Assembly (NCBI GenBank): GCA_034189135.1 | Contig: JAXHVO010000032.1 | Location: 1 to 54,828, forward strand | Length of the DNA stretch: 54,828 bases | Direction: 5' to 3' | Source of the DNA: Thermodesulfobacteriota bacterium | Lineage (GTDB): Bacteria; Desulfobacterota; Desulfobacteria; Desulfobacterales; JAUWMJ01 | In this document: positions 34,029-42,199 of the stretch, piece by piece | Numbering within the stretch: position 1 is the stretch's first letter | How the letters are laid out: every line of letters starts with the position of its first letter | Made by a program: the position numbers and the translations under genes | Notes under the pieces: model-generated | The model's database searches: none | Told to the model about the DNA's origin: nothing | What the model saw: only the letters and a program-made list of their open reading frames with translations

Positions 34029-35744
34029 TCAAATAAACCCTTTTTGTCCGAGAAATAGCAAAATTTCCTGTGCCGCTTCATTGGGGGTAATGTCGATTGT
34101 ATTGATGCTGAGTTCCGGCGATGTCGGTATCTCATATGGGTCGTCCACACCGGTGAATCCTTTAATCAGTCCTGCCCTGGCTTTTGCATACATACCTTTT
34201 CTGTCTCTTTTTTCACAAATTTCGATTGGAGTTGAAACATGTACTTCAATAAAACCGCCATAGCACTCTATGGTTGACCGTATTTCTGAGCGGGTCGATT
34301 CGTAAGGCGCAATAGGGGCACATATGGCGATGCCGCGGTTTTTGGTGATCTCACTGGCCACAAAACCGATACGGCGAACATTGATATCTCTGTCTTCTTT
34401 GGTAAATTTTAAATTACTCGACAGGTTTCGGCGCACAATATCACCATCAAGAAGTGAAACCGGTCGATCTCCGATTTCAAGAAAACGGGAATATAAAACC
34501 TTGGCAATGGTGGACTTGCCTGCACCGGAAAGACCGGTTAGGAAAACGGTAAATCCCTGTTTATGCGGCAGCGGGTGGGCTTTTCGCAGTTCGTCGACCA
34601 CTTCCGAAAAGGTCGCCCATTTCGGGATCTCCCTGCCCGTTAAAATCCTTTCCCGGATATCTGAACCGGTCAGGGATACGGTTTTAGACCCTTGGGGTAC
34701 TTGATCAGCAAAGCGGTATTCGTCTTCAAAAGGCAGATAGACCATTTCATTAAATGAAATAATCTCTATATCGATTTCTGTTGAATATGCTTTCGTAAGC
34801 TTCTTGGAATCACTGCTTTTATAGAAAGGCTTTCCGTTTTTATTCCGACCGGGGCCTGCATGGTCATGGCCCACAATAAAATGAGTGCATCCATAGTTTT
34901 TGGCAATGATCGCTTGCCATAGTGCTTCCCTTGGACCTGCCATTCGCATGGTCACAGGCAGGAGATTTAATATAAAAGAATCAGGTGGATAGTGACGGGT
35001 GACTTCACGGTAGCATCTGACGCGGGTATAATGATCAAAATCTCCGGGTTTAGTCATACCGGCAATCGGTAACAGGAGAAGGTTTGCCTTGGCCTGTTGC
35101 ATGGCTTTAAGGGTCAGTTCGTACTGGGGTCGATGAACAGGTTGTGACGTCTGAAATCCGACCACACGTTTCCATCCCATCCTTTGATAGATATTTCTGA
35201 TTTCCAGGGGTGTGAGACGAAGTTGTTTAAAGTCGAAATGAAGCGGCAGACTTAAAACATCAAGGGTGCCACCGATATAAAAGTTGCCCGATTTTTTATA
35301 AAGTTGTTGCACTCCCGGATGAAGCCGATCTGATGTGCCAAAAATCTGCCTGGCTTCTTTTTCCACCTCAACAGGCCAGATTTCTTCAATCTCCATAATA
35401 GCCAAAAGAAATCCTTCCGCATCTCTTAGCGTAACCGACTGGCCTGCTTCAATGGATTTTGCTTTGGTTTCTGATATGTCGAGGCAAATGGGAATGGGCC
35501 AAAGGACGCCGTTTTGCAGACGCATACGATCTAAAACAGATTCATAATCCGCCCTTGTCATAAAACCGTTTAGTGGCGAAAAAGCGCCGGTGGTCAGTAG
35601 CTCAAGGTTACAAAGCTGACGGTCATCAAGAGTAATGTCCGACAGATTAAAAGCCACATCTTTTAGCATGGTTTGGCGTTTTTCATCCACAAGCAGATTT
35701 ACCAGAGAACCACCGTGGGGTTTGTTTATTTCAGTATTACTCAT
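34029..35744 (-). CDS. Sulfate adenylyltransferase-like/APS kinase fusion
   Basis: Residues 1-385 are ATP-sulfurylase-like (TTGAFSPLNGFM, TKPGDFDHYTRVRCY, MRMAGPREALW), and residues about 390-571 are an APS kinase with intact Walker A GLSGAGKST, LLDGDIVRRNLSSNL and KGFTGVDDPYE. In active sulfurylases the nucleotide site reads QTRNPxHxxH and VGRDHAG. Here residues 198-207 read QTSQPVHRPQ and 291-297 read VGHDHAG, so R200, N201, H207 and R293 equivalents are replaced. The Sat half may be inactive or altered, while the kinase half should make PAPS from APS. The gene is monocistronic. The dissimilatory sat is presumably elsewhere. Confidence 0.9.
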   Translation of the reverse strand: MSNTEINKPHGGSLVNLLVDEKRQTMLKDVAFNLSDITLDDRQLCNLELLTTGAFSPLNGFMTRADYESVLDRMRLQNGVLWPIPICLDISETKAKSIEAGQSVTLRDAEGFLLAIMEIEEIWPVEVEKEARQIFGTSDRLHPGVQQLYKKSGNFYIGGTLDVLSLPLHFDFKQLRLTPLEIRNIYQRMGWKRVVGFQTSQPVHRPQYELTLKAMQQAKANLLLLPIAGMTKPGDFDHYTRVRCYREVTRHYPPDSFILNLLPVTMRMAGPREALWQAIIAKNYGCTHFIVGHDHAGPGRNKNGKPFYKSSDSKKLTKAYSTEIDIEIISFNEMVYLPFEDEYRFADQVPQGSKTVSLTGSDIRERILTGREIPKWATFSEVVDELRKAHPLPHKQGFTVFLTGLSGAGKSTIAKVLYSRFLEIGDRPVSLLDGDIVRRNLSSNLKFTKEDRDINVRRIGFVASEITKNRGIAICAPIAPYESTRSEIRSTIECYGGFIEVHVSTPIEICEKRDRKGMYAKARAGLIKGFTGVDDPYEIPTSPELSINTIDITPNEAAQEILLFLGQKGFI

Positions 35745-35874
35745 AGTATTTGCAACCAGTCATTGTAGCAATGTGGCTATTTGTTAAACTGCTTATCTAT
35801 TCAAATCGTTCACATGTTCTTTTTTTTAAAATAAATAACATTATGAATAGGGTCAAGATTAAACTGCAAAAACA

Positions 35875-36957
35875 TCATGACTTGTGGGAGACGCCGGCCT
35901 GATCAAAGGTAAGCATATCGGTAAAAATCTTGAGTGCCCCTTCGATAATTCCCATTGCCAGCGCTCCGCCGCTGCCTTCTCCCAGACGCATGCCAAGATC
36001 GAGAATAGGTTTAAGACCCAAATAATTCAGCATGGCGCGGTGGCCGGTTTCTTCAGAGCAGTGTCCGGCAAAAATATAATCTGTCACCACCGGACAAAGT
36101 GCGTGAGCAACCAGCGCTCCGGCTGTGGAAATAAATCCATCAATGACCACAGGACGCTGATGATATGCCCCGGCCAGAATACATCCGGCAATTCCACCGA
36201 TCTCAAATCCTCCCAGTTTTGTTAGGACGTCAAGAGCATCATTGCTATCGGGACGGTTTACCTCAATTCCTTTTTGAATGGCGGTCTGTTTTTTTAGCAA
36301 ACCCTCGTCATTGACCCCTGTTCCCCGTCCAACCATTTCTTCAAGGGCGGTTTTAGTGAATACTGTTCCGATGGCTGCAGAAGGCGTCGTGTTTCCGATT
36401 CCCATATCACCTGTGCCAAGTATATCTAATCCTTTATTGAAAAGGTCGGTGGCGAGGCGAAACCCAGTCAGTATCGCTTGTTCTGCTTTTTCTCGTGTCA
36501 TGGCCGGTCCTCGAGACAGGTTGGACGTACCCCGGGCTATTTTATGAATAAAAAGGCGATCTTTTCCATTTAAAGAAACAGGGTCAAGATCTGCAATGAT
36601 GCCCATATCCACCACAAAAACATGTGCATGAACCTGGGCTGCGAGGACATTAATACCGGCGCCGCCATTTAAGAATGTTTTGATCATTTCGCCGGTGACT
36701 TCCTGAGGATATGCGCTGACACCTTCTTCCACCACACCGTGGTCTGCTGCCATAACTAAAAACGCTTTGTGGTTTATGGATGGTTTTAACGTTTTACAAA
36801 TACCACATATTTGTTCTGAAATGTCGTGAAGCCTTCCAAGCGCGCGGGTGGGCATTACCAGTTGAGATGTTCTCTCGTTGGCTTTCTCCATCCATTTTTC
36901 ATCTACCGGTCTAATACCTTCTATTATTTCTTCTAAATTTATCCTTCCTGTTCCCAT
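35875..36957 (-). CDS. cobT: Nicotinate-nucleotide-dimethylbenzimidazole phosphoribosyltransferase CobT
   Basis: This protein activates the lower-ligand base of cobalamin by transferring ribose phosphate from nicotinate mononucleotide. CobT features are VMAADHGVVEEGVSAYPQEV, FLNGGAGINVLA, ILGTGDMGIGNTTPSAA, GRGTGVNDEGL and the C-terminal LGMRLGEGSGGALAM that holds the catalytic glutamate. A GTG at 36972 is in frame, but the Shine-Dalgarno GGAGG falls inside that extension, so ATG 36957 is the better start (360 residues). A terminator and a cobalamin riboswitch lie directly upstream on the same strand, so expression should fall when B12 is abundant. Confidence 0.95.
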   Translation of the reverse strand: MGTGRINLEEIIEGIRPVDEKWMEKANERTSQLVMPTRALGRLHDISEQICGICKTLKPSINHKAFLVMAADHGVVEEGVSAYPQEVTGEMIKTFLNGGAGINVLAAQVHAHVFVVDMGIIADLDPVSLNGKDRLFIHKIARGTSNLSRGPAMTREKAEQAILTGFRLATDLFNKGLDILGTGDMGIGNTTPSAAIGTVFTKTALEEMVGRGTGVNDEGLLKKQTAIQKGIEVNRPDSNDALDVLTKLGGFEIGGIAGCILAGAYHQRPVVIDGFISTAGALVAHALCPVVTDYIFAGHCSEETGHRAMLNYLGLKPILDLGMRLGEGSGGALAMGIIEGALKIFTDMLTFDQAGVSHKS

Positions 36958-37005
36958 TGTTTTTTCCTCCACTCAATTAATCTTCCGATTACTCGGTGTT
37001 TAATC

Positions 37006-37042
37006 AAAAAAAAATCCTCAAGCGTTTGACGCTTGAGGATTT
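37006..37042 (-). terminator. Riboswitch-linked intrinsic terminator before cobT
   Basis: Read on the minus strand, AAATCCTCAAGCGTC and its complement form a 14-bp stem with a 3-nt loop (arms 37012-37025 and 37029-37042), followed by a U-tract complementary to the A-run at 37006-37014. It sits between the riboswitch and cobT and should be the off-state element. Confidence 0.88.
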
Positions 37043-37116
37043 ACCATCTCCCCAACACCAGAGTTTACTCAAAAAACCATTTAAAACGAAAATACTTTTT
37101 TAAGTAAACCGTGAAC

Positions 37117-37285
37117 TTTATGGCAGGTCTTCTGACTTACGGATCGTTCTACTTTCTGCCCCTTCCCACCCTATACAAAGAGGTTCGTGCACCGGACAGT
37201 GGTTTTTGCAGATTTCGTCCCCGTTACAGCGGCGGGTCCGTACCGGAGTCTAACCGGTTTCCCTATTCATTATTTGAATGTACCA
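37117..37285 (-). promoter_or_regulatory. Cobalamin riboswitch controlling cobT
   Basis: On the minus strand the canonical elements follow in order: AGGGAA with CCGGT, the core GACCCGCCGCTGTAAC (37225-37240), GGGGACGAAATCTGC, CCACTG near 37196-37201, GGTGGGAAGG (37162-37171) and the B12 box AGTCAGAAGACCTGCC (37122-37137). Adenosylcobalamin-type ligands should stabilise it and favour the downstream terminator. Confidence 0.95.
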
Positions 37286-37464
37286 TAAAGCCGAGCAATT
37301 ATTTTTCTTGAATGATACAGATGGACTTTATTGTCAAGTCTATTTGTGTATTGAAAAGAATGCAGAGTCATACCGGATTAATTTCTTATTGACTTTCAAA
37401 TCTCTTTTGTTTAGAAAATCAGATATTGTTCAGGTGCTCGTTTAAAAAACTTTGAAAAATATTC

Positions 37465-37655
37465 AATGGTTTTTGAGCCTAACAGGGAACCCCGTGAAAA
37501 TCGGGGACGGGCCCGCCGCTGTAACCCTGGCCTTTTATTTAAATCAAAAGGGAACTTTTTAGTATTTTTATGCCACTGTCCGACACTCAGATGCCTGAGT
37601 ACAGGGTGGGAAGGCCGCTAAAAAGGAGGGAGAGTCAGAAGACCTGCCTGAGCTG
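37465..37655 (+). promoter_or_regulatory. Cobalamin riboswitch controlling the cbi operon
   Basis: The plus strand shows AGGGAACCCCGTGAAAATCG, the core GGGCCCGCCGCTGTAACCC (37510-37528), CCACTGTC near 37573, GGTGGGAAGGC (37606-37615) and the B12 box AGTCAGAAGACCTGCC (37633-37648). A terminator follows about 100 bases later. It lies back to back with the cobT riboswitch, so uptake/synthesis and lower-ligand activation are controlled by the same signal. Confidence 0.95.
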
Positions 37656-37660
37656 GATAG

Positions 37661-37697
37661 TGAGACCTTTGAAAATTACCATTTTGCAAAGGTCTCA
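37661..37697 (+). repeat. Perfect 11-bp hairpin inside the riboswitch expression platform
   Basis: TGAGACCTTTG (37661-37671) pairs exactly with CAAAGGTCTCA (37687-37697); the loop itself contains AAAATTACCATTTT. It sits between the B12 box and the terminator and may be an inserted palindromic repeat rather than part of the switch. Confidence 0.65.
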
Positions 37698-37752
37698 TGG
37701 CGTAGCCTTCGCGGACTGAGGGTAGCCAGATGATCTTGAGGATAAAAAAGGG

Positions 37753-37795
37753 AAATCCCCGGATCGATTAAATATCGGTCCGGGGATTTTTTTTT
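37753..37795 (+). terminator. Riboswitch-linked intrinsic terminator before the cbi operon
   Basis: AAATCCCCGGA (37753-37763) pairs with TCCGGGGATTT (37779-37789), with an additional CGAT/ATCG inner stem, and ends in nine T residues. It is the expected off-state element of the upstream cobalamin riboswitch. Confidence 0.9.
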
Positions 37796-37846
37796 GCTCC
37801 CGGGCTGCAAAACATTAACAATGATGTGGAAAGGGGGTGAAATTAA

Positions 37847-38104
37847 ATGAAAACCGGGGCAATTGTATACGTTATTGGAAAAGAAAATGATAAGGATTTT
37901 AATGTGAAGGAAGAGGTTAAGAACTTAAAGATTGAGGCAGATAAAGTAGAGATAGTCTCTTCCAGATCGGGTCATTTCGATATCATGGATGCATGGTGGT
38001 CGCTGACGGCAAAAGGCATGAAGCGCATCGTCTGTATGATTGCTGAAATTGTCAATGGCTCAGATATAAGGCTTACTGGTCGTGAGATTCAATTGTGTGA
38101 GTGA
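37847..38104 (+). CDS. Small B12-regulated protein of unknown function
   Basis: The 85-residue product is a soluble, charged protein starting MKTGAIVYVIGKENDKDF and containing IEADKVEIVSSRSGHFDIMDAWWSLTAKGMKRIVCMI. I recognise no family. It is the first gene after the riboswitch terminator, with an AAGGGGG ribosome site, so it is expressed with the corrinoid genes. The early beta-strand, the His-Phe-Asp-Ile segment and the paired tryptophans suggest ligand or metal binding, but that is inference. A lipid anchor or signal peptide is absent, so a cytoplasmic location is likely. Confidence 0.7.
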   Translation: MKTGAIVYVIGKENDKDFNVKEEVKNLKIEADKVEIVSSRSGHFDIMDAWWSLTAKGMKRIVCMIAEIVNGSDIRLTGREIQLCE

Positions 38105-38227
38105 TTAAGGTGATAATAGACAGGTGTCTTGTGAGTTTTTTTGGTATTATAGATAACTTAATATGTTTACCGAGAGAAACTCTAAAATTAATATCTGAGA
38201 TTAAAAAGATTATGGAGGAAATAAGTT

Positions 38228-39277
38228 ATGAAAAGATTATTTGTTGTTACCTTATCGCTGATTATCGCAGTTTTTGTGGTTTCCGGGCCGGCTGTATGTG
38301 ATGAGGATGGAGAAAGATGGTTTGAAAATGTTACTTTAAGCGGTGCTATCGAGGTCGAAGCAGGTTTTGAAAAGATCGATTATAATGACCCTGCTACTAA
38401 AGACGAGGATTCCAGTGATATTGTCATCGCAACTGTTGAAGCCGGCATCGATGCTGAAATTGTAAAGCACGTTTCCGGACACCTTCTGTTTTTATATGAA
38501 GAAGATGATACCGACCTGGAGGTGGATGAAGCCATTATCTCAATTAAGGGTGAGGATGTGGTGCCTCTGTACCTGAACGCAGGGCAGATGTATGTGCCAT
38601 TCGGAAATTTTGAAAGCCATATGATCAGCGAACCAATCACACTGGAACTGGGCGAAACAAGGGAAAGTGCTGTGGTTGCCGGTTTTGCAACCGACTGGTT
38701 GGATATTTCCGCCGGTGTTTTCAACGGAGATATTGATGAAATCGGAGAGGATAATAAAATAGAAAGTTATGTGGCCGGCGCCGTATTTACCCTTCCGGAA
38801 AACACTGTATCCGGTTTTGTATTATCAGCCGGAGGTTCATACATATCAAATATTGGTGATAGTGATTCTTTGCAGGAAGATATCGAATCCGGACCGGTGA
38901 CTATTAGAGACTATGTGGCCGGGTATAGTGCGTTTATTTCGATTTCCGCTTTAGACAGGTTTTTCCTTAACGCCGAATACCTGACAGCCGCTGATGAGTT
39001 TGCAGCCGGAGAGTTGTCTTTTGACGGCGGACGGAAATTCAAGCCATCCACCTGGTATGCGGAACTGGCGGTTAGTGTTATCGATGATCTTGAAGTTGCT
39101 GTGCGTTATGAGGCAAGTGACGACGGTGGTGATTTTCTGCCGGAAAAGCGATACGGTGGTGCAATTACATACGGTCTGTTTGAAAATACCTCACTGGGTC
39201 TTGAGTATCTCCACGGTGAATTTAAAAATGATGATGAAATCGATGTGGTGACCGCTCAACTGGCTATAGAGTTTTAA
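38228..39277 (+). CDS. LbtU-like outer-membrane beta-barrel porin
   Basis: The 349-residue protein has a signal peptide (MKRLFVVTLSLIIAVFVVSGPAVC) and a mature part made of alternating amphipathic strands, ending in an aromatic residue (VTAQLAIEF), as outer-membrane barrels do. The text WFENVTLSGAIEVEAGFE, LYLNAGQMYVPFGNFESHM and ETRESAVVAGFATDWLDISAGVFNG matches LbtU-type porins first linked to siderophore uptake in Legionella. Being under the cobalamin riboswitch and next to cbiK and an ABC importer, it probably admits a corrinoid, cobalt chelate or tetrapyrrole. No TonB-box is apparent. The start has GGAGG upstream. Confidence 0.82.
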   Translation: MKRLFVVTLSLIIAVFVVSGPAVCDEDGERWFENVTLSGAIEVEAGFEKIDYNDPATKDEDSSDIVIATVEAGIDAEIVKHVSGHLLFLYEEDDTDLEVDEAIISIKGEDVVPLYLNAGQMYVPFGNFESHMISEPITLELGETRESAVVAGFATDWLDISAGVFNGDIDEIGEDNKIESYVAGAVFTLPENTVSGFVLSAGGSYISNIGDSDSLQEDIESGPVTIRDYVAGYSAFISISALDRFFLNAEYLTAADEFAAGELSFDGGRKFKPSTWYAELAVSVIDDLEVAVRYEASDDGGDFLPEKRYGGAITYGLFENTSLGLEYLHGEFKNDDEIDVVTAQLAIEF

Positions 39278-39349
39278 CTAAAGATGGCAACGGAAAGATA
39301 AAAGGAAATATTATATTAAGCATATCTTGAAGAAAGGAGAAAACATCTA

Positions 39350-40231
39350 ATGAAAAAAAACACAACTATTTCAATTTTTGTTTTTGTGCTTGTTATTGCT
39401 TTTTGTACTGTAACGTTGGCCGGAGGCTACGGGCACAAGCAACCCATGAAAAAAGGGATTTTACTGGTTGCATTTGGTTCAAGCATGCCTGAGGCACAGG
39501 TTTCTTTTAAAAACATTGACAAAAGGGTAAAAAAGGCTTTCCCGGGCGTGCCTGTAAGATGGGCATACACTTCACATATTATACGCCATAAACTGGCAAA
39601 AGAAGGCAAGAACCTCGATTCTACGGAGATGGCCCTGGCAAAGATGATGGATGAAGGATTTACACATGTGGCAATCCAGTCATTGCATACCATTGCCGGT
39701 GAAGAGTACCACGGGCTCGTACAGAGCGCCCATGCGTTTGGACAGATGGCAGGAGGATTTGAGCGTATTCTCGTGGGCTACCCACTTCTGGGAAAAGAAG
39801 ATGATCTTGCAAAAGTAACGGAAGTAGTTATAAAAAATATCCCAAAAAACAGGAAAAAGAAAGATGCAGTTGTCCTCATGGGCCATGGTACTCACCACCC
39901 GGGCAATGCTTTTTATGCTGCCATGATGTACCATTTCCAGCAGAAAGACCCGAATATCTTTATGGGTACTGTTGAAGGTGCGCCAACTATAGATGATATT
40001 AGAGCTATGCTTCTTAAAAAGAAAATCAAAAAAGCCTATCTCATGCCTTTTATGTCGGTGGCGGGTGATCATGCCCGAAATGACATGGCAGGAGATGAAG
40101 ACGATTCATGGAAGGTCATCCTTACCAAGGCAGGTATAAAATGTGTACCCATTCTTAAAGGAACGGCTGAATACGATGAAATCATTGATATATGGGTTGC
40201 GCATTTAAAGACAGTATTGGCACATTTTTAA
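39350..40231 (+). CDS. cbiK: Exported sirohydrochlorin cobaltochelatase (CbiK type)
   Basis: The 293-residue protein is CbiK-like: KKGILLVAFGSSMPEAQVSF, AYTSHIIRHKLAKEG, the metal-binding SLHTIAGEEYHGLV, VLMGHGTHHPGNAFYAAMM and LMPFMSVAGDHARNDMAGDE. It begins with a signal peptide (SIFVFVLVIAFCTVTLAGG), so the mature enzyme should be periplasmic, as known for the CbiKP form of Desulfovibrio vulgaris. A cytoplasmic chelatase supplying cobalt-sirohydrochlorin to CbiL would then have to be encoded elsewhere, or this protein serves cobalt or tetrapyrrole handling during uptake. The ribosome site is AAAGGAG. A terminator follows the gene. Confidence 0.9.
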   Translation: MKKNTTISIFVFVLVIAFCTVTLAGGYGHKQPMKKGILLVAFGSSMPEAQVSFKNIDKRVKKAFPGVPVRWAYTSHIIRHKLAKEGKNLDSTEMALAKMMDEGFTHVAIQSLHTIAGEEYHGLVQSAHAFGQMAGGFERILVGYPLLGKEDDLAKVTEVVIKNIPKNRKKKDAVVLMGHGTHHPGNAFYAAMMYHFQQKDPNIFMGTVEGAPTIDDIRAMLLKKKIKKAYLMPFMSVAGDHARNDMAGDEDDSWKVILTKAGIKCVPILKGTAEYDEIIDIWVAHLKTVLAHF

Positions 40232-40282
40232 ACACTTGTATTACATGTTGATATTTTAACAAAAAAATGACACTAAAGCAGG

Positions 40283-40320
40283 AGCCGGCAGTTATTTCTA
40301 ACAACTGCCGGCTTTCTTTA
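40283..40320 (+). terminator. Intrinsic terminator between cbiK and the ABC permease
   Basis: AGCCGGCAGTT (40283-40293) pairs exactly with AACTGCCGGCT (40303-40313), followed by TTCTTT. It may lower expression of the transporter and cbi genes relative to the porin and chelatase. Confidence 0.75.
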
Positions 40321-40336
40321 ACTGCTTCAATAAAAG

Positions 40337-41425
40337 ATGGCCATTAAAGTACAGAAAAAATCATCCGGCTTAAAAAAAAGGCTTCAAAAGGCAACCAGAA
40401 TCCAGGTATTATTGTTGAGCGCAGCGTTGTGCCTGATAATCGTGATATCCACCGGTATGGGATATATTCATTTATCATTTCTTGACGTGGCAAAAATTAT
40501 TTTTGCTAAAATATCAGGACAAACCGGCCTTCTTAAAGAAATGGATGAAATTCTTTCTGTGGTTGTGATAGAGGTGCGTTTGCCGCGAATACTGACAGCT
40601 GCAATAGTGGGGGCAGGACTGGCAGTAGCTGGCGCTGCTTTCCAGGGAATTTTATTAAATCCACTGGCTGATCCATACACACTGGGAGTATCTGCCGGAG
40701 CCGCCTTCGGAGCCTGTCTGGCATTTTTCTTTAATATTGTCCTTTTTGATAATATTTTTCTTGGAGCCTGTTCCGTGCCGGCCTTTGCTTTCATCGGTGC
40801 AATAGGCACCCTGTTTTTCGTTGTGTATCTCTCATCTGCAAGAGGTGGTTTTTCTTCAAACAACCTGATCCTTTCCGGTATAATAGTAGCAGCCATTTTA
40901 TCAGCAGGAATAAGTTTCTTAAAATACGTGGCGGATGAACAGGTTTCAATAATCATCTTTTGGCTTATGGGAAGTTTTGTTTCAAAGACATGGGCGGATG
41001 TAATAATGACATTGTTATTTTTGTGCGGCGGATTTTTGATTATTATATTTTTTGCCCGGGATCTCAATCTTATTTCCCTTGGAAGTCGAACAGCTTCTTC
41101 CCTTGGGGTGCATACAAAAAGGGTGACTCTAATTCTTCTTGTTACCGCATCCATGGTAACAGCTATTTGTGTTTCAGTATCCGGTATTATCGGATTTGTT
41201 GGACTTCTTGTCCCCCACATGGTGAGATTTCTAACAGGTCCTGATAATCGCAAGCTTATTCCAGTCTCGATGTTGTCAGGTGCAATACTCTTATTGTCCG
41301 CCGATACATTCACCAGGGCTATTCTTCCAGGCGAGATTCCCATAGGTGTATTGACAGCTCTGATCGGTGGCCCGTTTTTCTGTTATATTTTCAGGAAAAG
41401 ACAGACTGCAAGGTCAGGTGAATAA
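40337..41425 (+). CDS. FecCD/BtuC-family ABC transporter permease
   Basis: The 362-residue integral membrane protein has about nine or ten spans and typical FecCD text: EVRLPRILTAAIVGAGLAVAGAAFQGI, NPLADPYTLGVSAGAAFGA, GGFSSNNLILSGIIVAA, FWLMGSF, GFVGLLVPHMVRFL and EIPIGVLTALIGGPFF. This importer class carries siderophores, haem and vitamin B12; the riboswitch context favours a corrinoid or cobalt chelate. Its stop directly abuts the ATG of the ATPase gene. A terminator lies upstream, so it may need read-through or its own promoter. Confidence 0.92.
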   Translation: MAIKVQKKSSGLKKRLQKATRIQVLLLSAALCLIIVISTGMGYIHLSFLDVAKIIFAKISGQTGLLKEMDEILSVVVIEVRLPRILTAAIVGAGLAVAGAAFQGILLNPLADPYTLGVSAGAAFGACLAFFFNIVLFDNIFLGACSVPAFAFIGAIGTLFFVVYLSSARGGFSSNNLILSGIIVAAILSAGISFLKYVADEQVSIIIFWLMGSFVSKTWADVIMTLLFLCGGFLIIIFFARDLNLISLGSRTASSLGVHTKRVTLILLVTASMVTAICVSVSGIIGFVGLLVPHMVRFLTGPDNRKLIPVSMLSGAILLLSADTFTRAILPGEIPIGVLTALIGGPFFCYIFRKRQTARSGE

Positions 41426-42199
41426 ATGGCTTTTGAAGTTGAAAAACTAGAATATTTTTATAAAGAAAAAAAGGTCATAGACAAAATTTCCATAAACCTT
41501 GATTCAGGTAAATTTTACGGAATCATAGGTCCGAACGGTTGCGGAAAAACCACTTTTATCGATCTTCTTACTAAACACAGTCAACCTGTATCAGGAAGCA
41601 TTAAATATAAAGGAAAGAAACTTGCTTCGTATTCAAAGAAAGAATTGTCAAAAGAGATCTCTTTAGTTCCGCAAAATTTCTATATAAATTTTCCATTTAC
41701 AGTAGAAGAAATAGTCATGATGGGCCGCTATCCGCATATTCCCCGTTTCTCCGCTCCATCTTTAAAAGATTTTAAAACTGTAAAGGAGATAATGGAAAAG
41801 ACCAAAATTTATGATTTTAAAAATCGTTTTATTACGGAGCTTAGCGGGGGGGAGAGACAGAGAGTCATTTTTGCCAGAGCGCTTGCCCAGGATACACCGA
41901 TTTTAGTTCTGGATGAAGCAACTTCAAACCTTGACATCAATTATACAATAAGTTTGCTTAACATTGCAAAACAAAGTGTTAGAAAAGAAAGAAAGACGGT
42001 AATTGCAGTGATGCAGAATATTAATCTTGCTGCAATTTACTGCGATGACTTGATATTCATCAGGCAGGGGCGTATTGAAACTCATGGCCAAACAGATAAA
42101 ATATTAACTCCTGATACAATACGATCTGTTTTTAAGGTGGAGACAAAAATCTATTTTGAGCCGTATTCAAATTCAAAGCAGGTTGTTTTTAAGAGATGA
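41426..42199 (+). CDS. ABC transporter ATP-binding protein (BtuD/FecE type)
   Basis: The 257-residue ATPase has Walker A GPNGCGKTT (about 33-41), Q-loop LVPQNFYINF, signature LSGGERQR, Walker B ILVLDEATSNLD and the switch-like text TVIAVMQNINLAAIYCDD, in which the usual switch histidine position reads glutamine (MQN). It energises import with the adjacent FecCD permease. It begins immediately after the permease stop, and its last four bases overlap the binding-protein gene (ATGA). The Q-for-H change might slow hydrolysis; confirm by alignment. Confidence 0.93.
   Translation: MAFEVEKLEYFYKEKKVIDKISINLDSGKFYGIIGPNGCGKTTFIDLLTKHSQPVSGSIKYKGKKLASYSKKELSKEISLVPQNFYINFPFTVEEIVMMGRYPHIPRFSAPSLKDFKTVKEIMEKTKIYDFKNRFITELSGGERQRVIFARALAQDTPILVLDEATSNLDINYTISLLNIAKQSVRKERKTVIAVMQNINLAAIYCDDLIFIRQGRIETHGQTDKILTPDTIRSVFKVETKIYFEPYSNSKQVVFKR

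Noticed and set aside
38101-38301. 66-codon frame starting GTG between the 85-residue gene and the porin gene
   Set aside because: It has no family features, runs into the porin gene in another frame and would compete with the strong GGAGG site of the porin; the first part overlaps only by chance with the preceding stop.
40468-41343. 291-codon minus-strand frame
   Set aside because: It is the antisense of the FecCD permease gene, whose membrane-protein motifs are clear; the reverse reading has no family features.
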